A program made the translations under genes and the position numbers. A model generated the notes under the pieces. The model did no database searches and was not told the origin of the DNA. It was given only the letters and a program-made list of their open reading frames with translations. Shown here piece by piece: positions 8,736-17,775 of a DNA stretch of 43,277 nt (positions are counted from its first letter, which is position 1; each line of letters starts with the position of its first letter). This DNA comes from Psychrobacter sp. 5A.1 (GTDB lineage: Bacteria; Pseudomonadota; Gammaproteobacteria; Pseudomonadales; Moraxellaceae), in the NCBI RefSeq assembly GCF_030407455.1, contig NZ_JASDDJ010000026.1, positions 1-43,277 on the forward strand, written 5' to 3'.

Positions 8736-8773
8736 AAAAAAAGCAGCACCTCAAAAGAGATGCTGCCTTTTTT
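8736..8773. terminator. Bidirectional terminator between convergent genes
   Basis: GCAGCACCTC, loop AAAA, GAGATGCTGC, with A tracts on the left and T tracts on the right. One C-A mismatch on the plus strand becomes a G-T wobble on the minus strand, so it should serve the minus-strand reductase gene best. Confidence 0.85.
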
Positions 8774-8800
8774 GTAATGCTTAACTACTAAGCTAAAAAA

Positions 8801-9805
8801 CTAACCCTTCACATTCACCACATAACGCCCAACCACCTTGCTAGACATAAAGCGATCTAAGTATTCCGGCGTTTGTTCTAACGTAATCTCTTCACCATAG
8901 CTTTCAAGATTAGGCAGCTTCATATCAGTCGCAACACGTTTCCAAATAGCTTCTTTGTCAGCCAGTGGGATATAGACCGAGTCGATACCCAATAGCGACA
9001 CCGCGCGGGTGATAAAAGGTATCACCGACATCGAAAAATCCGCGCCACTTGCTAGGCCACAACTGGTCACTGCACCGCCAGATTTGGTTTGCTTGAGCAG
9101 GTTGGGTAAGTAGTCGCCGCCGATGGTATCAATAGCATTTGCCCATAGCTCACGGCCGACAGGTTTGTTACCGATTTCATTGATGGTATCGCGATGACGT
9201 ACTTCGCTCGCGCCCAATGCCTTTAAGTGCTCGCTTTGCTCTGGCTTACCTGAGAATGCAATCACGTCATAGCCGAGCTGCTTTAAGATAGCGATACTGA
9301 TCGTACCGACGCCACCTGTTGCACCAGTCACAGCAACTGGGCCATCACTTGGTTTTGCACCCATTTTTTCTAACTTTTGCACACTTAGCGCTGCGGTTAA
9401 GCCGCCAGTACCATAGGTCATCGCTTCTTTTAGTGTCAGCGTTTCTGGACAAGCCAACGCCCAATCTGCGGGAATTGAGATCATTTGACCGAGACCGCCA
9501 TCGGTATCCATACCGAGATCATAGCCGAATACTAATACCTCTTGTCCTACGGTAAACGTGCCTGATTTGTCACTGACGACGACGCCTGCTGCATCGATAC
9601 CAGGGGTATGCGGGTACTGTTTGGTGATTCTTTTATTACCAGTGGCTGACATCGCATCTTTGAAATTTAACGATGAATAATGCACTTCGATGAGCAAATC
9701 ATTTTCAGGTAAGTCACTAACTTTGCGTTCTTGAATGCTTTTTTTGAATTCACCATCGCTGGTTTCTTCAACGACTAATGCTTTAAATGTTGTATCGTTT
9801 GACAT
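8801..9805 (-). CDS. acuI: YhdH/YhfP family quinone oxidoreductase (acrylyl-CoA reductase AcuI-like)
   Basis: A medium-chain dehydrogenase/reductase without zinc, 334 residues, NADPH-dependent and cytosolic. Members of this family (E. coli YhdH, AcuI) reduce acryloyl-CoA to propionyl-CoA. Seen here: SSLNFKDAMSATG, PHTPGIDAAG, the dinucleotide-binding VTGATGGVGTISIAI near residue 150, and a C-terminal GRYVV. The frame extends upstream to 9886, but ATG 9805 is preferred: AAGGA lies upstream and MSND...FKALVV is the normal family start. The next gene upstream is another reductase, separated by a likely terminator, so they may be transcribed separately. Exact substrate is inferred from the family. 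Confidence 0.85.
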   Translation of the reverse strand: MSNDTTFKALVVEETSDGEFKKSIQERKVSDLPENDLLIEVHYSSLNFKDAMSATGNKRITKQYPHTPGIDAAGVVVSDKSGTFTVGQEVLVFGYDLGMDTDGGLGQMISIPADWALACPETLTLKEAMTYGTGGLTAALSVQKLEKMGAKPSDGPVAVTGATGGVGTISIAILKQLGYDVIAFSGKPEQSEHLKALGASEVRHRDTINEIGNKPVGRELWANAIDTIGGDYLPNLLKQTKSGGAVTSCGLASGADFSMSVIPFITRAVSLLGIDSVYIPLADKEAIWKRVATDMKLPNLESYGEEITLEQTPEYLDRFMSSKVVGRYVVNVKG

Positions 9806-9873
9806 GGTTATATCCTTATTAAATCTTATTATTTGCGCTGATTGGCTTAGCGATACTATTACAGCAGAATGGT

Positions 9874-9919
9874 TAAAAAAGCCCACCGTATCTTATCGTT
9901 AATACACATGGGCTTTCTT
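9874..9919 (-). terminator. Probable terminator after the 9980-10957 gene
   Basis: On the minus strand AGCCCAT and GTGGGCT form a stem of six or seven bases with a long loop, followed by six T. It lies between the two reductase genes. Confidence 0.6.
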
Positions 9920-9979
9920 ATATTTGCTAATACCGCTAGTTTTTGCCCTTATTACGAAATTACGAGGTGAGTGTAGGAA

Positions 9980-10957
9980 TTAAGGCTTTAACAATACTTT
10001 GCCTTTTTTACTTGATTGTACTTTTCCAGAGACCGCTGTTGCGATATCGTCCAAGCTATAAACAGCTTCAATCGGTAGCTTCAAATCGCCATTCGATGCG
10101 CGTTCTAGCAACTCAGTGATCAGGCGTTGTTTGTTGTCTAGATCCATTTCTTGGCTGGTTTTGCTGCCCCAGAATCCTTTCACAGTGGCTTGCTTAAAGA
10201 TCAAGCTGCCAGCGTCCAGTGCCATTGGCTTGCCTGACATGATACCAAATGAGACCAGCGTGCCTTTGCTGCCCAGTAATGATAGTAGCTCATTGCTCGA
10301 CTCACCACCGACTGAATCGACGGCTGCTGTAATCTTGTCATCACCAATGATGGCGCGAACTTGGTCTTTCCAGTCATCATCAGCGGTGACGACATTGTTT
10401 TTGATACCGAGCGAGGTCAGCTCTTCTATCGCATCTTTACTACGTACGAGGTTAATCGTATTTACACCGCGTGCTGCTGCTAGCATCGCAAGCGTTTTAC
10501 CCACTGCGCCGTTTGCCGCATTATGGATAATCCATTGACCGCTATCTACTTCCAAGAATTCTAATAGCATTAGGGCAGACAGCGGCATCGCAATCAGCTG
10601 TGCAGCCAGTTCGTCTTCAATACTGTCAGGCATGTTAAACACCATGCTGGCAGGGGCGACAAAATACTCTGCCCACGTTTCGTGCACACTGGCACACGCC
10701 ACACGTTGACCGACGCTTAGATCTGTGACGTCATCGCCCACCGCATCGATAATGCCTAGCGCTTCACTACCACCGATGGCTGGCATCTCAGGCTTATAGC
10801 CATATTGTCCACTCACGGTCAGCATGTCATGGTTGTGAATAGGTGAGAGGATGGTTTTGATACGGACTTCGTTGGCAGCAGGCAGCGGCATAGGACTGTC
10901 GCCCACGTTCAATACGTCAGAAGGTTTGCCAAAGCTGTTATGAATAGCACTACGCAT
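9980..10957 (-). CDS. Zinc-free alcohol dehydrogenase / 2-enoyl thioester reductase-like protein
   Basis: A medium-chain dehydrogenase/reductase of 325 residues. Features: PIHNHDMLTVSG and MPAIGGSEALG in the N-terminal GroES-like domain, and HNAANGAVGKTLAMLA (about 145-160) as the nucleotide-binding loop. The AANGAVG form recalls the mitochondrial trans-2-enoyl-CoA reductase (MECR/Etr1) branch, so an NADPH-dependent enoyl reductase is likely. AAAGGAA precedes ATG 10957 by about six bases. Long AT-rich intergenic DNA lies upstream. The substrate is inferred. Confidence 0.75.
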   Translation of the reverse strand: MRSAIHNSFGKPSDVLNVGDSPMPLPAANEVRIKTILSPIHNHDMLTVSGQYGYKPEMPAIGGSEALGIIDAVGDDVTDLSVGQRVACASVHETWAEYFVAPASMVFNMPDSIEDELAAQLIAMPLSALMLLEFLEVDSGQWIIHNAANGAVGKTLAMLAAARGVNTINLVRSKDAIEELTSLGIKNNVVTADDDWKDQVRAIIGDDKITAAVDSVGGESSNELLSLLGSKGTLVSFGIMSGKPMALDAGSLIFKQATVKGFWGSKTSQEMDLDNKQRLITELLERASNGDLKLPIEAVYSLDDIATAVSGKVQSSKKGKVLLKP

Positions 10958-11108
10958 GATGATTCCTTTTATTTGTTTTTAAGTTGTGAGCCACAGTAGC
11001 AAGTTTGCCTCGGTATCCTCAATGCTACTTTAGTTAAGGAATGTTGTCGCTTGCCCATCATTATGCTGCCCTAGAGTATGTCTTCAATGTAAACGATAGT
11101 CATCATAA

Positions 11109-11125
11109 AACGATTTGTGATCGTT
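11109..11125. promoter_or_regulatory. Dyad AACGAT-N5-ATCGTT, possible operator
   Basis: A perfect six-base inverted repeat with a five-base spacer, preceded at 11087 by another AAACGAT. It lies between divergent genes (reductase on minus, oppA on plus), where a regulator site would be expected. The remaining 10958-11300 sequence is AT-rich with nothing else recognised. Confidence 0.35.
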
Positions 11126-11314
11126 CAAAATAACCTAAACAGATGTAAGCTACAATTTGTAACATTGTGGTGATGTTTTGATGAGGAGTACGTTTTATGT
11201 GATAAAAGTGAATGAAATCTTGTTAAAGATGATGAATTAACTGTATTTTCACTCATTAATATTATGTCCAAAGGTTTGTTTGCCCCAGTGCTCTTTCTAT
11301 AAAATGAAAAATTG

Positions 11315-11343
11315 TTGACATTAACACTTTTTTTTACTATTAA
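11315..11343 (+). promoter_or_regulatory. Sigma-70-like promoter of the opp operon
   Basis: TTGACA (11315-11320), 17-base spacer, TATTAA (11338-11343). This would give a leader of about 130 bases before oppA. Confidence 0.6.
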
Positions 11344-11367
11344 TATTACCAATAGTTTTCTAAAGTT

Positions 11368-11398
11368 CGTCATTGACAGGTCATACCCCTCAATGACG
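11368..11398 (+). promoter_or_regulatory. Hairpin in the opp leader
   Basis: CGTCATTGA (11368-11376) and TCAATGACG (11390-11398) form a perfect nine-base stem with a 13-base loop, within the predicted 5' leader of oppA. It may be an operator or an mRNA structure. Confidence 0.45.
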
Positions 11399-11480
11399 TC
11401 AATAATGGATATGAAAACGATAAATATCAAACTTAAATGGACTTATTAACAGATTATCAATCTGCCCGCTAGGATGCTAT

Positions 11481-13151
11481 ATGACCCACAACATTCTCTC
11501 CCCTCGTACTGCTGTATTTTTACCTACTGCTCTTGTACTGGCTATGTTTATAACTGGCTGTAGTGACAATACGGCAAGCAATAATGCCAGCTCATCAGCC
11601 AATATTGATCCCAATGTACTGGCGGATACTCAGGAGCTGGTCATCAATAATATGACTGAACCTGAGTCGCTCGATCCTCATAAAGTGTCTGGTGTACCTG
11701 AGTCTAATATTGGTCGTCAACTATTCGAAGGGTTGACCAATACCGATGCAGATGGCAAAACCATTCCAGGAATCGCAACCGAGTGGGAGAGTCCAGACAA
11801 CAAAGTATGGACGTTCACATTGCGCGACGCGAAGTGGTCAAATGGCGATCCAGTCACGGCGCAAGACTTTGTATACAGTATGCGCCGATTGGTCGATCCA
11901 GAGACCGCATCCCCTTACTCAAGCTATTTGGTTGATGCCAAGGTGATTGGTGCTGACAAAATCGTTGAAGGTGCTGCTGGCATCGAGACGCTCGGGGTAA
12001 AAGCCATTGATGATAAAACATTGCAAGTGACGTTATCAGAGCCCGTACCTTATTTTCCAGACATGCTGATTCACAACTCCGTCAAGCCTGTCCATCAAAA
12101 AACCATCGAAGCGTTCGGTGATAAATGGACAGATCCTGCCAATATTGTCGTTAATGGTCCTTACAAAGTCAGCAAATGGAAGATCAACGATGAACTCGTT
12201 TTGACACGCAATCCTTCCTATTATGACGATGCCAATACGACGCTGAATACCATCACCATACTACCGATTCCTTCTAGTACGACCGATGTAGCGCGCTATC
12301 AGGCTGGTGAAATTGATGTCACTCATAACGAGATTCCAACCGAGCAGTTTGCTTCTTTAAAAGAGACCAATGGCGATGAGCTCAGAGTTTCTCCTTCTCT
12401 TTGTACGTATTACTATGAATTTAATACCGTCAAACCACCTTTTGATAATCCAAAAATACGTCGCGCCTTAGCCTTGGCATTGGACCGTGACACCATTGCA
12501 GACAAAGTTATGGGTCAAGGACAGACGGCCGCTTATCAGCTCACGCCTACAGCGGCTAATGGCAAGGTAACGAATAATCCAGAGTGGTCCACTTGGGACA
12601 AAGAGAAGCGTATTGCTGAGGCCAAAAAACTGTTGAATGAGGCTGGTTACAACGAGAGTAATCCACTCGCGTTTGAGCTGCTGTACAACACCAATGACAA
12701 TCATAAAAAAGTCGCGGTTGCTGCCACTTCGTTATGGACGCAAGCGCTTGGTTTTGTCGATGTGACGTTGACCAACAAAGAATGGAAAACCTATCTTGAT
12801 ACGCGCCGCAACGGTAACTATCAAATCGCTCGTGCTGGCTGGTGTGCCGATTATAACGAACCTTCAGCCTTTTTGAATATCGTCAAATCTGACAATAGTG
12901 GAAACTATGGTAAGTACGCCAACGCCAATTTTGATAGCTTGATGGCTCAAACGTTAAAAGCGGGTGTCACACCTGAGCAACGTGCAAGCTTGTATCAAAA
13001 AGCTGAAGCACAACTCGATCAAGATATGGGGCTGCTTAATATCTATCATTACGTCAGCCCTCGTTTGGTGAAGCCTTACGTCATTGGCTTTTCAAAGAGT
13101 GACCCTCTAGATAATTGGCAAGGTAAAGATATCTCTATCGCCAAGCACTGA
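11481..13151 (+). CDS. oppA: Peptide ABC transporter substrate-binding lipoprotein
   Basis: A family 5 extracellular solute-binding protein, 556 residues, the usual OppA size. The signal peptide ends in a lipobox FITGC (C27), so it should be lipid-anchored in the periplasm. Family hallmarks: LDPHKVSGVPE, RQLFEGLT, a WSNGDPVTAQDFVYS motif and, near the C-terminus, GWCADYNEP. It captures oligopeptides and delivers them to the OppBC channel. It heads a five-gene operon in the order A-B-C-D-F, typical for peptide importers. GGATG lies before the ATG. The stop falls within a three-unit 14-base tandem repeat, and a hairpin separates it from oppB, consistent with higher expression of the binding protein than of the membrane parts. 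Confidence 0.93.
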   Translation: MTHNILSPRTAVFLPTALVLAMFITGCSDNTASNNASSSANIDPNVLADTQELVINNMTEPESLDPHKVSGVPESNIGRQLFEGLTNTDADGKTIPGIATEWESPDNKVWTFTLRDAKWSNGDPVTAQDFVYSMRRLVDPETASPYSSYLVDAKVIGADKIVEGAAGIETLGVKAIDDKTLQVTLSEPVPYFPDMLIHNSVKPVHQKTIEAFGDKWTDPANIVVNGPYKVSKWKINDELVLTRNPSYYDDANTTLNTITILPIPSSTTDVARYQAGEIDVTHNEIPTEQFASLKETNGDELRVSPSLCTYYYEFNTVKPPFDNPKIRRALALALDRDTIADKVMGQGQTAAYQLTPTAANGKVTNNPEWSTWDKEKRIAEAKKLLNEAGYNESNPLAFELLYNTNDNHKKVAVAATSLWTQALGFVDVTLTNKEWKTYLDTRRNGNYQIARAGWCADYNEPSAFLNIVKSDNSGNYGKYANANFDSLMAQTLKAGVTPEQRASLYQKAEAQLDQDMGLLNIYHYVSPRLVKPYVIGFSKSDPLDNWQGKDISIAKH

Positions 13152-13183
13152 CCATCAAGCACTGACCATTAAGCACTAACCAT
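13142..13183 (+). repeat. 14-bp tandem repeat (three units) at the oppA stop
   Basis: CAAGCACTGACCAT at 13142 and again at 13156, then TAAGCACTAACCAT at 13170. The oppA stop codon TGA is in the first unit, and each unit carries a stop in that frame. Confidence 0.9.
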
Positions 13184-13203
13184 CCAATCGTCTTATCAGC
13201 AGG

Positions 13204-13236
13204 CGCTATGAAACGGAGAGATTCCGATTGATAGCG
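13204..13236 (+). promoter_or_regulatory. Intercistronic hairpin between oppA and oppB
   Basis: CGCTAT (13204-13209) pairs with ATAGCG (13231-13236) and CGGA (13214-13217) with TCCG (13223-13226), with an internal loop. There is no T tract, so a stabilising or processing structure is more likely than a full terminator. Confidence 0.45.
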
Positions 13237-13340
13237 TCGGTCTGCTATGGATCAGAGAAAACCTGAAAGCGGCGTAAATACTCAAAGCGCGCCTTTTAAA
13301 ATCACGTAGCGTTGTACAGGTAATCTTATAAAGAGGCATT

Positions 13341-14261
13341 ATGCTAAAACTTATTTTTCGGCGGATTTTAGAAGCCATTCCGACCATGTTTGTTTTGATA
13401 ACCGTGTCCTTTTTTATGATGCGCTTGGCACCGGGCAGTCCTTTTAGTAGCGAGCGCAGCTTGTCACCAGCGGTATTGGCCAATATCGAAGCCAAATACA
13501 ATCTTAACGATCCCATGTGGCTGCAATATATCAATTATCTAAAACAACTGGCATTAGGCGACTTTGGCCCGTCTTTTAAATATAAAGACTACACGGTCAA
13601 TGAGCTATTGGCGCAATCGTTTCCAGTGTCTATGGAACTCGGTATGTACGCGTTTATATTGGCACTGGTGTTGGGGCTTATCTTGGGTGTGATAGCAGCA
13701 CTGAAACAAAACTCGTGGATGGATTATGTACTGATGGCGTTTGCCATGACAGGCGTGGTGATTCCAAGCTTTGTGAAAGCCCCACTATTGGTACTCGTGT
13801 TTGCCATTCTTTTGCAGTGGTTGCCCGCCGGTGGCTGGAACGATGGTGCAGTAAAAAACTTGATATTGCCCGTCACCGCCTTAGCACTGGCTTACGTTGC
13901 CAGTATCGCGCGGATTATGCGCGGCTCCATGATCGAGGTGATGAACAGTCAATACATCCGCACGGCTAAGTCTAAAGGCTTACCGATGCGTCAAATCGTG
14001 ATGAAACACGCACTCAGACCTGCTTTGTTACCTGTCATCTCTTATCTGGGCCCTGCCTTTGTCGGTATTATTACTGGCTCTATCGTGATCGAGACTATTT
14101 TTGGTTTACCAGGTATCGGGCAGTTATTTGTGAATGGGGCGCTCAATCGTGATTATGGCGTCGTGCTTAGTTTGACCATTTTGGTTGGTGTGTTGACGAT
14201 AGCCTTTAACGCCATTGTCGATATTTTATACGCCATTATTGATCCAAAAATTCAGTATTGA
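13341..14261 (+). CDS. oppB: Peptide ABC transporter permease, OppB type
   Basis: An inner-membrane channel subunit of 306 residues with about six membrane segments. MLKLIFRRILEAIPTMFVL and FFMMRLAPGSPF are the typical OppB/DppB start. The coupling motif facing the ATPase is RTAKSKGLP (about 211-219, EAA-loop type). AGAGG precedes the ATG. The gap of about 190 bases from oppA contains a hairpin; oppC follows after 93 bases. Confidence 0.93.
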   Translation: MLKLIFRRILEAIPTMFVLITVSFFMMRLAPGSPFSSERSLSPAVLANIEAKYNLNDPMWLQYINYLKQLALGDFGPSFKYKDYTVNELLAQSFPVSMELGMYAFILALVLGLILGVIAALKQNSWMDYVLMAFAMTGVVIPSFVKAPLLVLVFAILLQWLPAGGWNDGAVKNLILPVTALALAYVASIARIMRGSMIEVMNSQYIRTAKSKGLPMRQIVMKHALRPALLPVISYLGPAFVGIITGSIVIETIFGLPGIGQLFVNGALNRDYGVVLSLTILVGVLTIAFNAIVDILYAIIDPKIQY

Positions 14262-14354
14262 TGGGCACTTAACACGAATCATCGTTTGTTTAACCGCCAA
14301 TCATTGCTTAAAAATAAATATCAGATTCTGAATTAGATGACTAAGAGGACGACT

Positions 14355-15260
14355 ATGAGCCTTACCGTAGACCAGCCAGCCGAGCATATAAATCTGCCTG
14401 TAAAAGAGATTAAAGGTCGCAGCCTTTGGCAAGATGCTTGGCGCCGTTTTTATCAAAACAAGGCAGCAGTGACGAGCTTTTTTATCTTATTGCTCGTCGG
14501 TATGTTTGTCATCTTTGTGCCCATGCTAGCGCCTTTCGGTTATGCAGAGACCGACTGGAACTTTATGCAGTCTGCGCCGTCGATTGAAAACAAGCATTAT
14601 TTTGGTACTGACTCGCTTGGTCGAGATTTGCTCGTGCGCACTGCAGTTGGCGGGCGTATATCGTTATTGGTGGGTATCGCTGGCGCAACGGTGGCGGTAT
14701 TGGTCGGTACGGTGTATGGCGCAACATCAGGCTATCTGGGTGGCAAAGTCGACATGATTATGATGCGCTTTTTAGAAATCCTTAGCGCCTTTCCCTTTAT
14801 GTTTTTCGTGATTTTACTCGTGACGATATTTGGTCGTAACCTTATTTTGATTTTCGTCGCTATCGGATTGGTCTCTTGGCTGGATGTCGCTCGTATCGTC
14901 CGTGGTCAAACGCTGAGTCTGAAGAGTAAAGAGTTTATTGAGGCCGCCCACGTCGGCGGGGTGTCAGGGTTTAACATTATCCTGCGTCATATCGTGCCCA
15001 ACGTGCTTGGCGTGGTGGTGGTTTATGCCTCATTACTAGTACCGACGATGATTTTATTTGAGTCATTTTTGAGCTTTTTAGGGCTTGGTGTACAAGAGCC
15101 AATGACCAGCTGGGGTGCGCTACTACAGGAAGGCTCGCAAACGATGCAAGTCGCTCCTTGGCAGATTTTGATTCCCTCGGTTTTTTTGGTCATTACTTTA
15201 TTTTGCTTTAACTTTATTGGCGATGGTCTGCGTGATGCGTTTGACCCCAAAGACCGCTAG
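14355..15260 (+). CDS. oppC: Peptide ABC transporter permease, OppC type
   Basis: The second channel subunit, 301 residues from the chosen start. It has the N-terminal OppC segment (SLWQDAWRRFYQNKAAV), HYFGTDSLGRDLLVR, and the coupling loop EAAHVGGVSGFNIILRH (an EAA motif). About six membrane segments. An ATG at 14337 would add six residues, but AGAGGAC lies just before ATG 14355, favouring that start. The stop is followed after 27 bases by oppD. Confidence 0.93.
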   Translation: MSLTVDQPAEHINLPVKEIKGRSLWQDAWRRFYQNKAAVTSFFILLLVGMFVIFVPMLAPFGYAETDWNFMQSAPSIENKHYFGTDSLGRDLLVRTAVGGRISLLVGIAGATVAVLVGTVYGATSGYLGGKVDMIMMRFLEILSAFPFMFFVILLVTIFGRNLILIFVAIGLVSWLDVARIVRGQTLSLKSKEFIEAAHVGGVSGFNIILRHIVPNVLGVVVVYASLLVPTMILFESFLSFLGLGVQEPMTSWGALLQEGSQTMQVAPWQILIPSVFLVITLFCFNFIGDGLRDAFDPKDR

Positions 15261-15287
15261 GCTCAAGCTCGCTAGGAGAACAACATC

Positions 15288-16484
15288 ATGGCAACGCAAG
15301 ATATCAATAGCGCACCTGAGAAGATAGACACTACTGTCCGTAAAGTAGGGGCTGACTCAGTGCTCAATAACCAAGCCAATCAGGCGAATCAAGAAAGCAG
15401 CTTATTGGCAGTCAAAGATTTATCCGTGCAATTTACGACCGAAGATGGACTCGTGACCGCCGTAAATGGTTTGAATTTTAATCTGCATGACGGTGAGACG
15501 CTGGGTATCGTCGGTGAGTCAGGATCTGGCAAGTCACAGACGGCCTTCGCCATCATGGGTCTGCTGGCAAAGAACGGCCGTACCAAAGGCTCCGTAAAAT
15601 TTGAAGGCAAAGAACTGCTGGGCTTATCGCAAAGAGCACTGAATAAAATCCGTGCTGAGCAAGTCGCTATGATCTTCCAAGATCCAATGACCTCCCTAAA
15701 TCCTTATATGAAAATAGGCGATCAGCTTGCCGAAGTGTTGATTTTGCACAAAGGCATGAGCAAAAAAGACGCATGGGCGGAGTCGATACGTATGCTAGAT
15801 GCGGTCAAAATCCCTGAGGCAAAAAACCGTATTGGTATGTATCCACATGAGTTTTCAGGTGGTATGCGTCAGCGAGTCATGATTGCGATGGCACTGCTTT
15901 GTCGCCCGAAGTTACTGATTGCCGATGAGCCAACGACGGCGCTTGATGTGACCGTACAAGCACAGATTATGGTGCTGTTAAATGAGCTAAAGCGTGATTT
16001 TGGTACGACTATTATTATGATTACGCATGATTTGGGCGTGGTAGCCGGTATCTGTGATCGGGTACTCGTGATGTACGCTGGTCGTACCATGGCATATGGC
16101 GAAACGGAAGAGATTTTTTATACACCCACGCATCCTTATACCATCGGGCTATTAAAAGCCATTCCGCGTCTAGATGATGACAAAGGCAAGCTTGAGACCA
16201 TTCCTGGTAGTCCACCGAACCTACTCAATCTACCGACTGGCTGTCCTTTTCATGAGCGTTGTACACATGCCATGGATATCTGCCGTGATGTACCGCCGCC
16301 GCTTGAGTTTTTGCCCCATGAGCGCCAACGTGCTTGCCATTGGCATCCTGACAGGCCGATTGATGATTCGGCAGACAGGGCAAAGGGTATGGCACCAGAT
16401 ATTGACACTAATACTAATACTAATACTAATACTAATACTAATACTAATACTGATACCAATCATCTATCAACGCTGGAGGGCTAG
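15288..16484 (+). CDS. oppD: Peptide ABC transporter ATP-binding protein, OppD type
   Basis: An ATPase subunit of 398 residues. Walker A is GESGSGKS (76-83), the signature is FSGGMRQRV, Walker B is [12 protein letters not shown] and the switch region is ITHDLG; the C-terminal oligopeptide-transporter domain has the GCPFHERC cysteine cluster. It couples ATP hydrolysis to peptide uptake together with OppF. The C-terminus carries a Thr-Asn run (374-387) from a perfect hexanucleotide repeat, beyond the conserved domain and so likely unstructured. A GGAGA sequence precedes the ATG. oppF begins three bases after the stop. Confidence 0.94.
   Translation: MATQDINSAPEKIDTTVRKVGADSVLNNQANQANQESSLLAVKDLSVQFTTEDGLVTAVNGLNFNLHDGETLGIVGESGSGKSQTAFAIMGLLAKNGRTKGSVKFEGKELLGLSQRALNKIRAEQVAMIFQDPMTSLNPYMKIGDQLAEVLILHKGMSKKDAWAESIRMLDAVKIPEAKNRIGMYPHEFSGGMRQRVMIAMALLCRPKLLIADEPTTALDVTVQAQIMVLLNELKRDFGTTIIMITHDLGVVAGICDRVLVMYAGRTMAYGETEEIFYTPTHPYTIGLLKAIPRLDDDKGKLETIPGSPPNLLNLPTGCPFHERCTHAMDICRDVPPPLEFLPHERQRACHWHPDRPIDDSADRAKGMAPDIDTNTNTNTNTNTNTNTDTNHLSTLEG
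16407..16448 (+). repeat. Perfect (ACTAAT)7 microsatellite in oppD
   Basis: Seven uninterrupted six-base units, followed by degenerate units (ACTGATACCAAT). In frame, each unit encodes Thr-Asn; unit gain or loss keeps the frame. Confidence 0.97.
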
Positions 16485-16487
16485 GGC

Positions 16488-17510
16488 ATGACGTTACCCA
16501 ATGTAGACATGGTTAAAAACAGCCAAGCCCCGTTACTACAAGTGCAAGATGTGCATACGACATTTAATATTAAACAAAAAGGGACGTACTTTTGGCAAAA
16601 ACCGGACACCTTAAAAGCCGTCAATGGCGTCTCGTTTGAGCTATTCGCTGGCGAGACCTTAGGCGTGGTAGGTGAGTCGGGCTGCGGTAAATCAACGCTG
16701 GCAAGAACGATTATCGGCTTAGTGAGAGCCAATGCTGGCAGTATTAAATTTGGTGATGAAGAGATAGTAGGCGCTTCCAAAAAAACCATGAGAATGAAGC
16801 GCAAAGACATTCAAATGATATTCCAAGATCCGCTAGCGTCGCTTAATCCGCGCATGACAGTAGGCGATATCATCGCAGAACCACTACGTACGTATTATCC
16901 AGAAATGAAAAAAGCAGCAGTGCAGGATGAAGTACGTGCCCTGATGAAAAAGGTTGGGCTGCTGTCCAATCAGATTAACCGCTATCCGCATGAGTTTTCT
17001 GGTGGTCAGTGTCAGCGTATTGGTATTGCCCGTGCACTGATACTAAAGCCTAAAATCATCATTTGTGATGAGCCGGTATCGGCTCTTGATGTCTCGATTC
17101 AAGCGCAAGTCATTAACTTGTTGCAAGACATACAGCAAGAGATGGGGTTGGCGCTTATCTTTATCGCCCATGATCTATCAGTGATTAAACATATCGCGGA
17201 TAGAGTGCTTGTTATGTATTTAGGACATGCTGTCGAGCTAGGTATAAACAAAGCTGTGTACGGAAATCCGACGCATCCTTATACACAAGCGTTGATGTCA
17301 GCAGTGCCATTACCTGATCCTATTGCCGAACGTAATAAGGTCATTCAGCTATTAGAGGGCGACTTGCCAAGTCCAATCAATCCACCGTCAGGCTGCGTAT
17401 TCCGTACTCGCTGTCCAATAGCGGATAGCGAGTGTGCCCAAATTAAACCTGTGTTAGAAGGCACTTTGAATCACAGAGTCGCTTGTCTGAAGAATAAGGT
17501 TGGGCTTTAG
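16488..17510 (+). CDS. oppF: Peptide ABC transporter ATP-binding protein, OppF type
   Basis: The second ATPase, 340 residues. Walker A GESGCGKS (62-69), signature FSGGQCQRIGIARAL, Walker B IICDEPVSALD, switch IAHDLS; C-terminal cluster GCVFRTRCP. The start lies three bases after the oppD stop with GGAGG upstream, so the two are probably coupled. The stop codon TAG coincides with the beginning of a MITE half-copy, so the last codon or stop may come from that element; the conserved C-terminal HRVACLK is complete. Confidence 0.94.
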   Translation: MTLPNVDMVKNSQAPLLQVQDVHTTFNIKQKGTYFWQKPDTLKAVNGVSFELFAGETLGVVGESGCGKSTLARTIIGLVRANAGSIKFGDEEIVGASKKTMRMKRKDIQMIFQDPLASLNPRMTVGDIIAEPLRTYYPEMKKAAVQDEVRALMKKVGLLSNQINRYPHEFSGGQCQRIGIARALILKPKIIICDEPVSALDVSIQAQVINLLQDIQQEMGLALIFIAHDLSVIKHIADRVLVMYLGHAVELGINKAVYGNPTHPYTQALMSAVPLPDPIAERNKVIQLLEGDLPSPINPPSGCVFRTRCPIADSECAQIKPVLEGTLNHRVACLKNKVGL

Positions 17511-17559
17511 CCATTTTTAGCCCAGTTAGATGATACTCGTTTGAATTGAGGACATGCCC
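17506..17559 (-). repeat. Half-copy of the 170-bp MITE-like element at the oppF stop
   Basis: From TTTAGCCATTTTTAGCCCA to TTGAATTGAGGACATGCCC, flanked on the right by TA. It matches the same terminal half as kept in the remnant at 3571-3624. The remaining bases to 17775 hold one small inverted repeat (GGGCGTA 17618-17624 with TACGCCC 17630-17636) and nothing else recognised. Confidence 0.75.
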
Positions 17560-17775
17560 TAGTGAGACTGGCATACATGCCTTATAGCCTCTGTGATAGC
17601 AGTAAGCAATATAATCAGGGCGTATGGTGTACGCCCCATACATAGTTAGTCCACTATAAAAGAGTGACAGCGGTAACCTCGCTTGAAGGGTCATACATAC
17701 ATCTGCACTCGATTGCCTTGTATCCCAATGATATTGAACCGACTATATAGTAGGGTGAACGTCTCATTTGCGGCT

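Noticed and set aside
10116..10538. Plus-strand frame of 140 codons inside the reductase gene
   Set aside because: Antisense shadow of a well-supported dehydrogenase; low-complexity Ser/Leu composition.
16174..16491. Long alternative frames encoding Leu-Ile or Ser-Ile repeats over the oppD end
   Set aside because: They are products of the ACTAAT repeat and oppD coding bias read in other frames; oppD fits the family in full.
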